DNA from: Haematococcus lacustris
Taxonomy: Eukaryota; Chlorophyta; Chlorophyceae; Chlamydomonadales; Haematococcaceae
NCBI GenBank assembly: GCA_030144725.1
Contig: JASKMD010000008.1
Span: 16,046,782-16,110,781 of the forward strand
DNA length: 64,000 nucleotides
Direction of reading: 5' to 3'
The position numbers and the translations under genes were made by a program. The number at the start of each line of letters is the position of its first letter. Position 1 is the first letter of the stretch. A model generated the notes under the pieces. It did not search any database and had not been told where the DNA came from. It worked only from the letters and a program-made list of their open reading frames with translations. This document shows positions 21,328 through 32,200 of the stretch, piece after piece.

Positions 21328-21961
21328 TGAATGGGCAGCAGCTGGGGAAGCCGGGGCAGCAGCAGCTAGGGCAGGTGGGGGGGCAGAGCCAAGGCCAGGG
21401 TCAGGGGACCAGGCAGGATGACAGCCCGTCTGCAGCAGCTGACCAGGTCCAGGACAGGCGTCAGGGTGCTGGGGAGGGTGATGGGTCAGTGGCAGCGCCT
21501 CACCTGCACAGCCCTGCAGCACTGACAGCAGCCACAGGCATCAAGGTGCTGCGGTCGGTGTTGCGAGACAACACGATGGGCCAGGGGCAGGGGCAAGGGC
21601 AGGGTCAGGGTCAGGGTCAGGGTCAGGGGGTAGCCCAGTCATCAGCAGCTGCTGTCAAGCGTGTGGGGACCCATTCTGGCCCTGTTGCTACAGCAGCTGC
21701 AGGGAAGACAGGGCAGGCAGGGCAGCAGGGGCAGCAGGGGCAGCAGGGGCAGGCAGGTCAGTCAGGTCATGCAGGTCAGGGTCAGGCAGGTCATGGTGGG
21801 TGGCGGCCCGCACCTGGTGTAAGCCTGCTGGCCCACCCGCCCTCCTCACAGCCACCCTCCTCACCTCAGCAGCAGCAGCGCCAGCTGAGTTTGACGCAAG
21901 CGCAGCAGGAGCAGCAAAGAGGCCGGGACCAGGGCCCTAGAGGGGGTCAGCAAGGGGTGGT

Positions 21962-22005
<44 letters not shown>

Positions 22006-22754
22006 GGGTCAGGGTCCCCCCTCTCAACGCCTGGGCCTCAGGACAGCCTTTGACCCAACAGCTGAGCAGCAGCAGGCTCGCCCCCCCTCCGAACCCCCAT
22101 CACTCCCCAACCCCCTCACGCCCCCCCGCTGCCCCCCCTCCCAACCCCTCCAGCCATGGCCTCCCCCTCCCCTCCTCCCCATCTCCACTGCCCACTGCCA
22201 TGGCTGCCCCTAGTGCCCGCATGACCCTCCCAGCAGTCAGCCCCCAGCTCAGCCTCTGCCAACCCTCCTGCTCAGCTTGGGCCCGGGGCAGGGCCAGGGC
22301 CAGCGTCAGGGGCAAGAGCAAGGCCAGGGCCAGAGGCAGGGGCAGAGGCAGGGGAACGACCAGGGACAGGGCCCACACTAGCGGCAAGACCAGGGTCAGG
22401 GCCAGAGGCAGGGCATCTCTCATCACAAGCTCATGCAGTGCCGAGGCCTGGGTCAGTCAGTGGTCAGAGTGGGGAGCCACAGGGGGTGGGACCCCCAGGT
22501 GATGCAGTGCCTGGCAGCAGCAGTGGCGGCGGTGACAGCAGCAGGGCCGGGCCACGGCAGCCACCTGCAGAGCTGGTCCCTGGAGGGCAGCCGGGCAGCA
22601 GGCAGGCGGGGCCTAGGCGCCTCTCCAGAGCCCTTCAGGTTGCTGACCTGGCGCTGCAGTGGCAGGCTCAGGCAATGCCCCAGGCCTCTGACAGGCAGCA
22701 GCAGCAGCAGCAGCAGCAGGAAATGCTGCAGCGGGCACAGCAGGGGGGGCAGCA

Positions 22755-22805
<51 letters not shown>

Positions 22806-23242
22806 ACTGCATCCAGACCAGCAGCAAGGGAATGGTCTGCAGCAGCCAGGTGGTGCAGAAGCAGCAGCAGCACCAGCAGCAGTACCAGCAGCGGAAGTTG
22901 CAGGAGGGGCAGGAGCAGCGGGGGCAGGGAGCAGCAGTGCCACCCCCACAGCCGCTGCCACAGCCACTGCCACCGCGGCAGCAAGGGCAGGCGGCAGCTG
23001 GCACCTTCATGCACCCCCCCTCCATGTGCTCAGGCCAGGGGGGTTACCCCAAGGCCCCCCTGCTGCCAGCAGCCATGGTAGTGCCACCCCCACCAATGCC
23101 GGGGACCCCCCCTCACTACCATCTGGCCAACCCTACCCTCATGCACCTGACCACTCCAGTTCACACTTCTGCACTGTGTGTCCCGCCCTGCCTGGCTACA
23201 CCACAACCGCTCCCAGTGTTCATCGCCCACCCTATGCCATAT

Positions 23243-23278
<36 letters not shown>

Positions 23279-23511
23279 TGGCAGCAGCAGCAGTGGGTGT
23301 CTCCCTTCCACCCCTTGCCTCCATGCTCTCCTGCTCCTCCTCCCCCTCCTCCCCACAGGGACCACCTGCCCCCACCTGCCCACCCGCCTCAATGGCAGCA
23401 CCACCAGCACCAGCTGCATGATCAAAATGCCACCAGCAGGCACCCACAGCCATGGCCCTCACCTGCAGCCATGGCCAAGGGGTCAGGAACCATCCCTTAC
23501 CCCCTGCCACT

Positions 23512-23542
<31 letters not shown>

Positions 23543-26189
23543 GCTCTTACGCCTATGCCATTTCCCCTTGTCCCTCCCCCACCCCCTCCTCCTCCTCACC
23601 AGTCAAATGGTCACGGTGCTCCCCCCCCCTCCATGCCCCCCCCTGCCGTCATCCACTCTTATCACCCCCCACCCCACCCACCCCATAGGCCCAATGATGA
23701 GGCACTGCAGTGCCGGTTGTGTGGTGTGACCTGCAACAGCCAGGCCACACTGCAGCAGCACCTGGCATCAAAGAAACACATTGCTCAGGCGGCCAGGTGG
23801 GTGGGTGCTAGTTGTGACCCTGACCCTGACCCTGACCCTGACCCTGACCCTGACCCTGACCCTGACCCTGACCCTGACCCTGACCCTGACCCTGACCCTG
23901 ACCCTGACCCTGACCCTGACCCTGACCCTGACCCTGACCCTGACCCTGACCCTGACCCTGACCCTGACCCTGACCCTGACCCTGACCCTGACCCTGACCC
24001 TGACCCTGACATTTGCAGGATAGCACTGTCCGCTCTGGATGCTGCAGCTGCAGACTTGGATCGCCCCAGCGCCTCCCCCCCCGCCGCCCATCCCCCCTCA
24101 TCAGCCTCCACCCAGCCTGCCTGCCCCCCCAGCCCCGCTCCGCCCCCTGGCCCAGTCTGCCACAGCCTCTGCCGCCAGGCCTTAGGGCCAGAGTTAAACC
24201 AGGTGGCCGCTGAGTTGCTGCTGAGAGTGAAGGGCTTCCAAGAGAGGGCCATGCTGAAAGACCCGGTCAAGGTGAAGGCACACCTCCCTGCTCCCCTCCC
24301 CTCCCCTGCTCCTCCCCTCCCTGCTCCTCCCCTCCCTGCTCCTCCCCTCCCTGCTCCTCCCCTCCCTGCTCCTCCCCTCCCTGCTCCTCCCCTCCCTGCT
24401 CCTCCCCTCCCTGCTCCTCCCCTCCCCTCCCTGCTCCTCCCCTCCCTGCTCCTCCCCTCCCTGCTCCTCCCCTCCCTGCTCCTCCCCTCCCTGCTCCTCC
24501 CCTCCCTGCTCCTCCCCTCCCTGCTCCTCCCCTCCCTGCTCCTCCCCTCCCTGCTCCTCCCCTCCCTGCTCCTCCCCTCCCTGCTCCTCCCCTCCCTGCT
24601 CCTCCCCTCCCTGCTCCTCCCCTCCCTGCTCCTCCCCTCCCTGCTCCTCCCCTCCCTGCTCCTCCCCTCCCTGCTCCTCCCCTCCCTGCTCCTCCCCTCC
24701 CTGCTCCTCCCCTCCCTGCTCCTCCCCTCCCTGCTCCTCCCCTCCCTGCTCCTCCCCTCCCTGCTCCTCCCCTCCCTGCTCCTCCCCTCCCTGCTCCTCC
24801 CCTCCCTGCTCCTCCCCTCCCTGCTCCTCCCCTCCCTGCTCCTCCCCTCCCTGCTCCTCCCCTCCCTGCTCCTCCCCTCCCTGCTCCTCCCCTCCCTGCT
24901 CCTCCCCTCCCTGCTCCTCCCCTCCCCTCCCCTCCCGCTCCCCTCCCCTCCCCTCCCGCTCCTCCCCTCCCTGCTCCTCCCCTCCCTGCTCCTCCCCTCC
25001 CTGCTCCTCCCCTCCCTGCTCCTCCCCTCCCTGCTCCTCCCCTCCCTGCTCCTCCCCTCCCTGCTCCTCCCCTCCCTGCTCCTCCCCTCCCTGCTCCTCC
25101 CCTCCCTGCTCCTCCCCTCCCTGCTCCTCCCCCCCCTCCCTGCTCCTCCCCTCCCTGCTCCTCCCCTCCCTGCTCCTGGCTAAGCCATGTGCACCTGCTT
25201 GTCTTCCTTATTGGGTTAGAGCTTACGCAGCAACCCTTGTATACTGTTGCGGCTGCCTGTCCTTTTTTGATCCTGCATTGTCTGTCCATTGTAGCTGGAG
25301 GTAGGATGGCAGGAGCAGGGGTGGCAGTCACAGGAGGTGAAGAGGCGGGGAGTGGCAGATAGGCAGCAGCTGCCCAGGGCAGTCCAGGTAGGAACAGCAG
25401 CGGCAGCAGCAGGCATGCTTGTCACCGCGCCCTTGCTCCCGCTGTCGCTGCAGGCAGCTGCGCACCGCTGGTACGTATGCGGGCTGCGGGAGGTGCGCAA
25501 GGCCGTGAGGGCCAAACGTGCTCGCGCGGTCATTATCGCGCCCAACATAGAAAGTGTTGGCGCGGAGGGTGGCCTGGACGATGCACTGTCGGAGATCCTG
25601 CAGCTGTGAGTGCGGCGAGGTGTGATGTCCAGTGATGGTGTGCTCATCAAAACTGCGCGATTGGTGGTCATTCAGTGTGTACAGTAAATGTGATGATAAA
25701 CTGATCCAAAATGTGTGATGTGATGTGGAGGGAACCGTTGGTGCTGGGTACAGGGGCAGGTTGTCAGGCTGGTGGACTGCCACCCACTTATCACTACCAG
25801 ACACCAGACTCAGCTCCAGCACGCCAGAACCTTGTACTGCCCGACCAGCTCCAGCACACCCATGACGTGTAACACCTCGGCTGGAGTGTTGCAGGTGTGA
25901 GGAGCAGGGCACCCCGGCCCTGTTTGCCATGAGCCGGAAGAAGATGGGTGAGCTGTACGGCTTCCGCAAGCGCGTGAGTGCCGTGGGGCTGCTGCAGGCC
26001 AATGGGGTGGAGGACCTGTTCCCCTTGCTGGTCAAGCTGGGCAGGGAGGGCAGGGCGCAATGGGAGGCTCTGGCTCCTGCTGCCAAGCAGCAGGTGCTGC
26101 TGGATGGTGAGACGGAGGAGGGGAAGCAGCAGGGCATTGGGGAGGCGGGTAAGAAGCAGGAGGGTACACATGCACTTGTGACAGGATAA
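16353..26189 (+). CDS. SBP2: SECIS-binding protein 2 (SBP2)-like protein with zinc fingers and a giant low-complexity N-terminus
   Basis: SBP2 binds the SECIS RNA element and recruits the selenocysteine elongation factor. The C-terminal exons are clear: 24019-24271 ends [12 protein letters not shown], 25454-25605 continues [20 protein letters not shown], and 25895-26189 holds [10 protein letters not shown] and VSAVGLL. This is the SBP2 order, with the same spacing from DPVK to GLREV as in animal SBP2, and contains the L7Ae-type RNA-binding fold. The preceding exon (to 23794) carries a U1-type zinc finger ([23 protein letters not shown]) and splices in phase to the SBP2 exon. A second C2H2 finger ([22 protein letters not shown]) lies at about 16645-16710. 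Between them is about 6.5 kb of Gln-, Pro- and Ala-rich sequence with short coiled-coil stretches (17570-17740, 18455-18580, 20625-20780). Exon edges there are uncertain and frames switch at homopolymers. The true start is not identified. The 5' part could be a separate zinc-finger gene. Confidence 0.75.
20399..20447 (+). repeat. CAG tract encoding polyglutamine
   Basis: One of at least six (CAG)n tracts in the SBP2-like N-terminal region; others are near 20883, 20976, 21964, 22760 and 23243. In the longest frame they read as Gln runs of about 8 to 18 residues. Confidence 0.85.
23795..24018 (+). repeat. Intron filled with (TGACCC)n
   Basis: The intron runs from donor AG|GTGGGT to acceptor TTTGCAG. 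About 32 perfect copies of a 6-bp unit occupy nearly all of it. It is open in the coding frame (Asp-Pro repeats), so retention would not truncate the protein. Confidence 0.85.
24290..25178 (+). repeat. 15-bp minisatellite (CTGCTCCTCCCCTCC)n
   Basis: About 58 copies of a pyrimidine-only-but-one unit fill most of the SBP2 intron between the KDPVK and CGLREV exons. A short variant block lies near 24925-24960. It is strictly strand-asymmetric (C/T on the sense strand). Confidence 0.95.
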
Positions 26190-26849
26190 GGCAAAGCATA
26201 GTTGTGCGCATGGAAGCGATTGAAGATGAGAGGCGTTAGTTGAAGGAATAGAAACTTCAGCACACACCACACTGATAGCCAGGCGATGTGCATCGCGAAA
26301 TGACCATGTGAATAAAGGAACACCGCGTACGTCACAGTTCGAGCAACACTGTCCTGGTTGAAAGAATGAAGTTCGTTCAGTGGAGGGTATAGGATGGGTA
26401 TGGCATGCTTTGACTCAAAGTTTGAGAGTGGAATCCTGCTTTTTGCAGCTGTAGAGGATGCACTGCAGAATGCTGGATGCCCGCGTGTGGTACTTGGATC
26501 CGATTGCAAACACTGCATGAGTATTTGCAGCTTTTAGCGGGTTTGGTGTCGTACGTGGTACCAAAATAACTGCCTGTGTCGAAGACCTTGTCTCACCAGC
26601 CTTCCTCCTGGTTAACCTCTGCAACCACGTTGGTCTCATGGCAAAGCAATTCCTGCCGACAATATGCTCTAAGTCTAAAAATTGGACGACGATGACCACC
26701 GGACCTGGGGTACATGCTCATACCAACATTCCAGTTTCCCATGCAAGCATGCCAGCTGGGGTACATCTAGAGTGAGTGTCGGGACCGCATGACCATCTTT
26801 AACTTCCTACAGTTGAGGCGTTGCAGGTCTGTTAAACCAGCCTACCGGT
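26190..26849. other. 3' flank of the SBP2-like gene
   Basis: No conserved coding exon is seen. A 3' UTR and polyadenylation region are expected, but no SECIS or other structured element is recognised by eye. Confidence 0.35.
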
Positions 26850-26931
26850 ACAGCAGCGGCAGCAGCAGGCGTGCTTGTCACCGCGCCCTTGCTCCCGCTG
26901 TCGCTGCAGGCAGCTGCGCACCGCTGGTACG
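26850..26931 (+). repeat. 82-bp copy of an SBP2 intron/exon junction
   Basis: Matches 25394-25475 with one mismatch, spanning the end of the SBP2 intron, its acceptor and the first 22 bases of the exon. It sits directly beside the truncated end of Fanzor copy B. Confidence 0.9.
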
Positions 26932-26973
26932 CACCGCTGGTACGCCAGTCTGCCCATGGTCAAGGTTACTTGC

Positions 26974-28097
26974 CTGGATTGGAGTAGTATTGCTGCATGG
27001 CCACCGCCAGCTGCATTGAGTGCGCCCCAATGGTGTTGTTGTCACCTCTCAGATCGATGCTGCCCAGCTCCTGCAGCTTGGCCACCAGCGCCTGGTTGCT
27101 GGGGTCCTCTAAGGCTGGCATGAGCATGGGGTGGCGGTTGCGCACAAGGCGCCGCTGCAGCTGGTTGTAGCATGTCTTGAAGTTTGGGTTGGCGAAGAAC
27201 ATGCAGAAGTCTTTCAGCTGCCTGAGCATCAGGGAGTCCTCGCAGTCAAGGGGCAAGGGAGGGCCAGTGGGTGCTGCGGGTGCCATGGCTGCCAGGCGGG
27301 CGCTGCAGCGCCTTTGGGGGGGTTGCGCGACTGGCTCAGGTTCTGACTCTGACTCCGAGTCAGACTGTGGCTCTGGTTCAGAGTCACAGTCTGACTCGGA
27401 GTCAGAGTCAGAGTCACACTCCATGCTGGCAGGCTGGGCAGGCTGGGCAGGCTGGGCAGGGGCCCGTGGGGGGAGTGGGGGTAGGGGGGGAGCATCAGGG
27501 GGTTGGGGAGGCTGCACGGCTGGAGCGACTCGCTTCCTTGTTTGTATTGCGCATCTTTCTCACCTGCCTGGTGGGCTACCCTACCCCAGGCTCCCCCAGC
27601 GCCCCTCAGCCTCCAGCCGTGCAGCCTCCCCAACCCCCTGATGCTCCCCCCCTACCCCCATCGGGCCGATGAAGCGGAGCTGGGAGTGGGTTTCAGCCCG
27701 TAGCCGGAGGTGCTCCCGCAGCTTTCGCCTGGTCTTCTTGCAGCCGCGCAGCACTGCGCCCTCGGGGACCTTAATCACCTGCGGCCAAGCACAATTAACA
27801 TTTTGACAGGCCATTTTGACAGGCCATTTTGACAGGCCAAGACAAAAGGCGGGGTCAACACAAACAGTGCGGGGGCACATAAGGCGGGAGCAGACCCACA
27901 CCTGACGTTGACGCGTGGCCCAGCCATCCCGACGATCCTGTCGTTGCTTGCCTTGGGCGGAACGAGACGCTGCGATGGAACCAACAGGAGCGACGGGTTA
28001 TCTCACAGCGCGTAACTCACGTCTAGGGCTCACGTCACGGCTGGGGACACGAACCTTTACGTTTCTTGTCGCTACCCTTCCGCTTCTTCTTAGCCAT
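26974..28097 (-). pseudogene. Fanzor/TnpB-like element, copy B (5' half, rearranged)
   Basis: Exon 1 (28097-28055) encodes MAKKKRKGSDKKRK, a strong nuclear-localisation-like sequence. Exon 2 is 27969-27902 and exon 3 begins at 27778 (VIKVPEGAVLRGCKKTRRK). A Pro-rich, then Asp/Ser/Glu acidic, then RRCSARLAAM linker leads into the helical domain MLRQLKDFCMFFANPNF, ending QQYYSNP at 26974 with a GC-type donor (AG|GCAAGT). The RuvC half is missing: sequence changes to foreign DNA within about 40 bp. An inverted duplication of 49 bp (27477-27525 and 27611-27659) brackets a segment that is reversed relative to copy A. It cannot encode a full protein. Compared with copy C, exons 1 and 2 are nearly identical. 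Confidence 0.7.
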
Positions 28098-28247
28098 CAC
28101 GCGATGCGCAGTGCGACGGGCGGTGGCCTCTTCGAGCAACTTGGGTTTCCCGTGAAAAATACACGCTCATGTGAAATCACACAATGCCTGAACTTGCCGC
28201 GCATTGGGAAGAGGGCAATGACAGCCTGATACAGCCATACAGCGCCT

Positions 28248-28651
28248 CTGGTCAGCCTGCCATAACCCTACCTGAGGTGCCCATACCAGCCTACCGGTTT
28301 CAAATTTGTCTTGTAGTCCACAAAACCTGCTATCCACACTTCTGACCCCTGCAAGCAAATGGCAACCATGCCACTGCTCCCTGGTCACATCTGCTGAGCC
28401 CCCAGCCACGTCCCAGACCCTGCTGTTCACCGCCTATGCACCCTGCCTGTACAGCCTATTCTTGTGCAAGCAAGTGGTGCTCACCACGCTACTCTCAGAC
28501 ATATGCCTTGTCCAACGGCTGACTGCTCAAGCAGTGTAGACCATCATCATCGACTTGCCTCTGGCATAACCCAGCAGCCTGCCATAACCCTACCTGAGTT
28601 GCCTCCACAGTAAGGCTCAATGCTGCCTAGTCACCTGTCCTAGTGCAGGCA
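28248..28651. other. Intergenic, no gene seen
   Basis: The sequence shared with Fanzor copy C ends at about 28247. A short unit (CCATAACCCTACCTGAG) recurs at 28261 and 28579. Nothing coding is recognised. Confidence 0.4.
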
Positions 28652-28807
28652 AACGGGGCTATGCTGGAGCAGGGGCTGTGCTGGTGGCCAGACCAGGGAG
28701 CTCTGCCAGCCAAGGGCAAGGAGTACCCTGGCCTGGGTTACAAGCGGCTGCGGGACAAGCCACCCAAGGCCCAGCAGCAGCAGCAGCAGCCTGCTGAGGC
28801 ACAGTAA
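28652..28807 (+). pseudogene. Fanzor-like element, copy D (C-terminal tail only)
   Basis: Encodes the last 50 or so residues of the family: CWWPDQGALPAKGKEYPGLGY, RLRDKPPKAQ, a Gln run and PAEAQ, then TAA at 28805. Nothing upstream matches RuvC, so it is a 5'-truncated fragment. It lies on the strand opposite to neighbouring copy B, so the two are not halves of one gene. Confidence 0.8.
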
Positions 28808-28930
28808 TGTGTGCCCCCCCCTCTTGAGCTGTCATCAGCTGACAATTGGTGCATGCATGACATGCCAACTCTACGGTACAGCCCTGTCACAGGGGTCAGG
28901 CAATGCTGTAGGTGGTAGGCGACCGTGACC
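28808..28930 (+). ncRNA. Conserved Fanzor 3' tract, guide-RNA candidate (copy D)
   Basis: After the stop the sequence remains alignable to copies C and F. It includes the invariant block GTAGGTGGTAGGC (28911-28923), preceded by a hairpin-capable CCCTG-TCA-CAGGG. In TnpB and Fanzor systems the guide RNA is encoded at the 3' end of the nuclease gene, which is the only reason for this call. Confidence 0.35.
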
Positions 28931-29231
28931 ATGTGTATGCCATGTATAGGCCATGAGCATGCCATGCGATAGGAACACCACACAGGAATAACACTGTTTT
29001 GTAGTGGTACACAATTAGTGTGTTCGACTGCAATGTAGGCTCAAGGTTGAGGGCCAAGGTGCTAGAGCCATGCTACTGTCAGGCGCATGTCGTACCTATG
29101 TTTTTCTGCAATCAGCATGCTGCCAGGCGTCAGGTGTCACCGCTTGCATATTCAACTTGCCCAACTTGGATTTGTTCTGGCTCATGACCGCGTCGCCATC
29201 ACCCACTGAGTCAGGTTGAAAACCCACTGAG
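28931..29231. other. Spacer, 3' flank of EF-hand gene
   Basis: No gene is seen. Weak similarity to the Fanzor 3' tract continues to about 29010. Confidence 0.35.
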
Positions 29232-32200
29232 TCAGGTCGATGACCTGTTGGCACCAGCACGGTCCACAGCCTTGACTGCTAAAGCCTTCTTGACGCCCTC
29301 CGTCACCGGCTCCCGCTCTGGCACCCAGCTCCCAATAGCCATGAAGTCCTGAATGAGGAGGCACACCCATATGGGCAGCATAAGACGAGGCCAGCCTGCC
29401 TTGCTGCCATATCAGCTCACATGGGCTTCATCTACTGCTACTACTGCTACTACTACCACTGCTACTACCACCTCTCTTAATCATGGTGGCGTCTACATCA
29501 TAGCCTGCATTAATGGTATGGTCATATCATGACTTCATCATCCTTTTAACCAACAGCAGCAGCAGCAGCCTTGCGCCAGCAGCCTCGCCAGCCTTGCTAC
29601 ATGGGGTCACAAGGGGTGTGCCACGGTACAGCTCAGATCACGGCTCAATTGCAGTAAGCTGAGGTGCACAGCTGAGATCAGGTCTGAAGTGCAGTGAATG
29701 TAGACATGGAGTGCATGAGGAGGGTTGCTGCTGCTCCCTAGTCATCTTTGCTGCACAAGAAGCCTGAGTCAAGCGCTGGCACCAGCCAGTGTATTGGCAG
29801 GGCCTTGCAATTATGCAGCAGCCCATGACCATGCCACCTTCCCTGGCAGGCTAATGCAAGGCACACAGAGAAAGGTACCAGGCCCACCCCCATGCGAGCC
29901 ATGCAGAGACAGTGGCTGCATGGGCCCACCTCAAGGGACATGCGGCCGTCACCGTCTGAGTCTGCCAGCGATGCAATGAGTTGCATGTCAGCTTCGTCGA
30001 GCTGCAGGCAGTTCAGCCATTGGGGTCTATGAGAGCAGTGACAGGGCATAAACGCCAGGTGCCAAGTCAAGCAGATACAGACATGGCAACCTAAGCTGAG
30101 TCAAGCTAGGGGTAACACAGCTCTACAGCTGCTTTGCCACCAGGCTTGCTCCTCGTACAGTTGTAAAGACCTTTGATGGGCGGCAGGCGCTGAGTCAAGC
30201 AGTCATGGCTACCTCTAACTGTGCAGCTCTACACTGCCGCATAGCCAGGGTGCCTCATCCCCCTTGTGCTCTCGGCTGATGGTGACCCCTCCCTTCCCAA
30301 GTGCCCACGCCTGGACTTCAGTGCAGACCTCACAGCGCTGACTGGCCCACATGAAGACTAGGCATGCCCTAGTAACGGATAGGCCCTAATAGGGCGGTGT
30401 GCGCCAAGTGTGATCACACTGCTGCACTATGAAGCAACCATCGACTTGCGGCTAACTGGTCGCCCCAGATCAAGCCTAGTGTCAGCTCATCAGCTATATA
30501 CGGTTTGTTCTTCAAGTGCAATGTCCATGCACACATCCAACTTCACAGGAACCCCAGTGGAGCCTGGTGAAGCCATCAGAACGGTTAGGCCTTGCGGCCT
30601 GAGGGTCAGGCACCTGCTGTGGGCCAGCACACCCACTCCCTGACCTGGTGCACAGCTGCAGAGAAGGTGCAGAGCTGACCTTGTCAATGCCTGGCAGCTG
30701 CAGCAGCATGTGCTTCAGCAGGCCTGGGTCCACAAAGCCACTGGCGCTGGTGTCCAGGAGGCTGAAGGCCTGCGCAGTCAGCTCAGGGTGGGCCTTCACC
30801 TTGGCATGCTTTGCCGCTGCCCCGCCGCTGTCCCTGTGCTGCCCCGCCCCCAGGTGACGCTCACCAGCAGGTCAGTGAGGGGAGGTGGTGCAGTGACCTC
30901 AGGGGGCAGCAGGGGTGGCTGGTGAGCTGCACTGCTTGCGCCACGACTGCCGTTCTAGTCTAGGCCTCTAACCTAGGCCTGGGCATGTAACCTAGGCCTC
31001 TTCTCTCTAGGTTCTAACCTAGGCCTGGGCATGTGTGCAGCAAGGAAAAGATGGCGCCTGGCAGACAGCTGGCAGCACCTGGTGAGGGGTGGGTGTGGGT
31101 AGGTAGGTGGGCGGGGAGATAACGTGGGTAGGTGTGGATGCATGGCTGTGCAGTGTTGGCTGTTGATGCATGTGCCTGCTAAGGTGCTCTGGGTGCAGAA
31201 GGCCTTGGGCCCTGGTGGCTGTGACCTCGGTGATCAGGCTGGGCATGGGTGGGCTGGCATCTGTAGTGAGCCAGCGGCCTGGTCGCCACACCTGGGCGGC
31301 AGCGTCCATGTCCTGCGCAGTCACAGTCAAGCCACACAGGAGTGCTAAGCTGCTTGCCACGCTGCTGTGTGTCCCGCGGCCTGCCACGTCATCACCAGCA
31401 CGACCATCAACACCACTGGGCACAGTCATGCCTGTATCCTGAAGCCTGTAGCCCTCCAAGCAACGGGATGGGCAACGCGCTTGCATGCTCATGCTACTGT
31501 GTGCTGAGTGCTTCCACAGAAGAGAAAAAGAAGAATAAGGAGACTACTCCGGCGTGGAAGCCGGCATGCATTAAAGGGAGGAGCAACTGCCTGGAGGGGG
31601 TGCGGCCTGCTCTCACCATCGGGTGTTCCCTCAATTGCAGGCATTGTCCTTAGTGCTCTGCCCTGTCAAGGTCCTGTCCTAGCCTCACTGCCATGCCTTG
31701 CTCCCATGCCTTGCATTTCAGCAGGAGAAGGCTATATCTATTGCTGATATATGCAGGAACGTGGCCAACTGCACCAGGCCCAGCATCCATGGTGTGGAGG
31801 CTTGCCCCCACTCCTGCCTCCTCAAGTCAGAAAATGGCCTACTTGCGCCTTGCCCAGCCAACCCTACATGGCACTGTGCCTGGTGGCAGCTGCTGCTGCG
31901 GGCACACTGCCGGCAGCGCCCCTCACCGGCAGGTCCTTCCTGGAAAGCAGGCTGCGCAGCTTGTCGATGGACATGTTGCCAGGGCCCACCAGGTCGCGCA
32001 CCTCCTTGGCACCAATCTGCAGCCACCGCGGGGGAGAGGGGTGCCACAGCCCGCACTGTGTTGGGAGGGGCTGCCCTGCAGCCATGCACTGTCAGCGCTT
32101 TTGCCACTGCTGCTGCTGGTGGTGGTGGCGCCGAGTGTGACTGTGGTGGTGTGACTGTGACAAGAACGCCTACAGCTACCAGGGTTTCTGCCGCTGCTGG

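Noticed and set aside
23815..24009. Telomere-like repeat (TGACCC)n
   Set aside because: The unit differs from algal telomere repeats (TTTTAGGG/TTTAGGG), and it is confined to an intron with good splice sites.
24267..25331. Gly-Ala-Gly-Arg rich minus-strand ORF of 354 residues
   Set aside because: It is the antisense of the 15-bp minisatellite in an SBP2 intron.
25216..26518. Minus-strand ORFs of 151 and 396 residues
   Set aside because: They run antisense to the SBP2 L7Ae exons, which have clear homology; they lack any recognisable domain.
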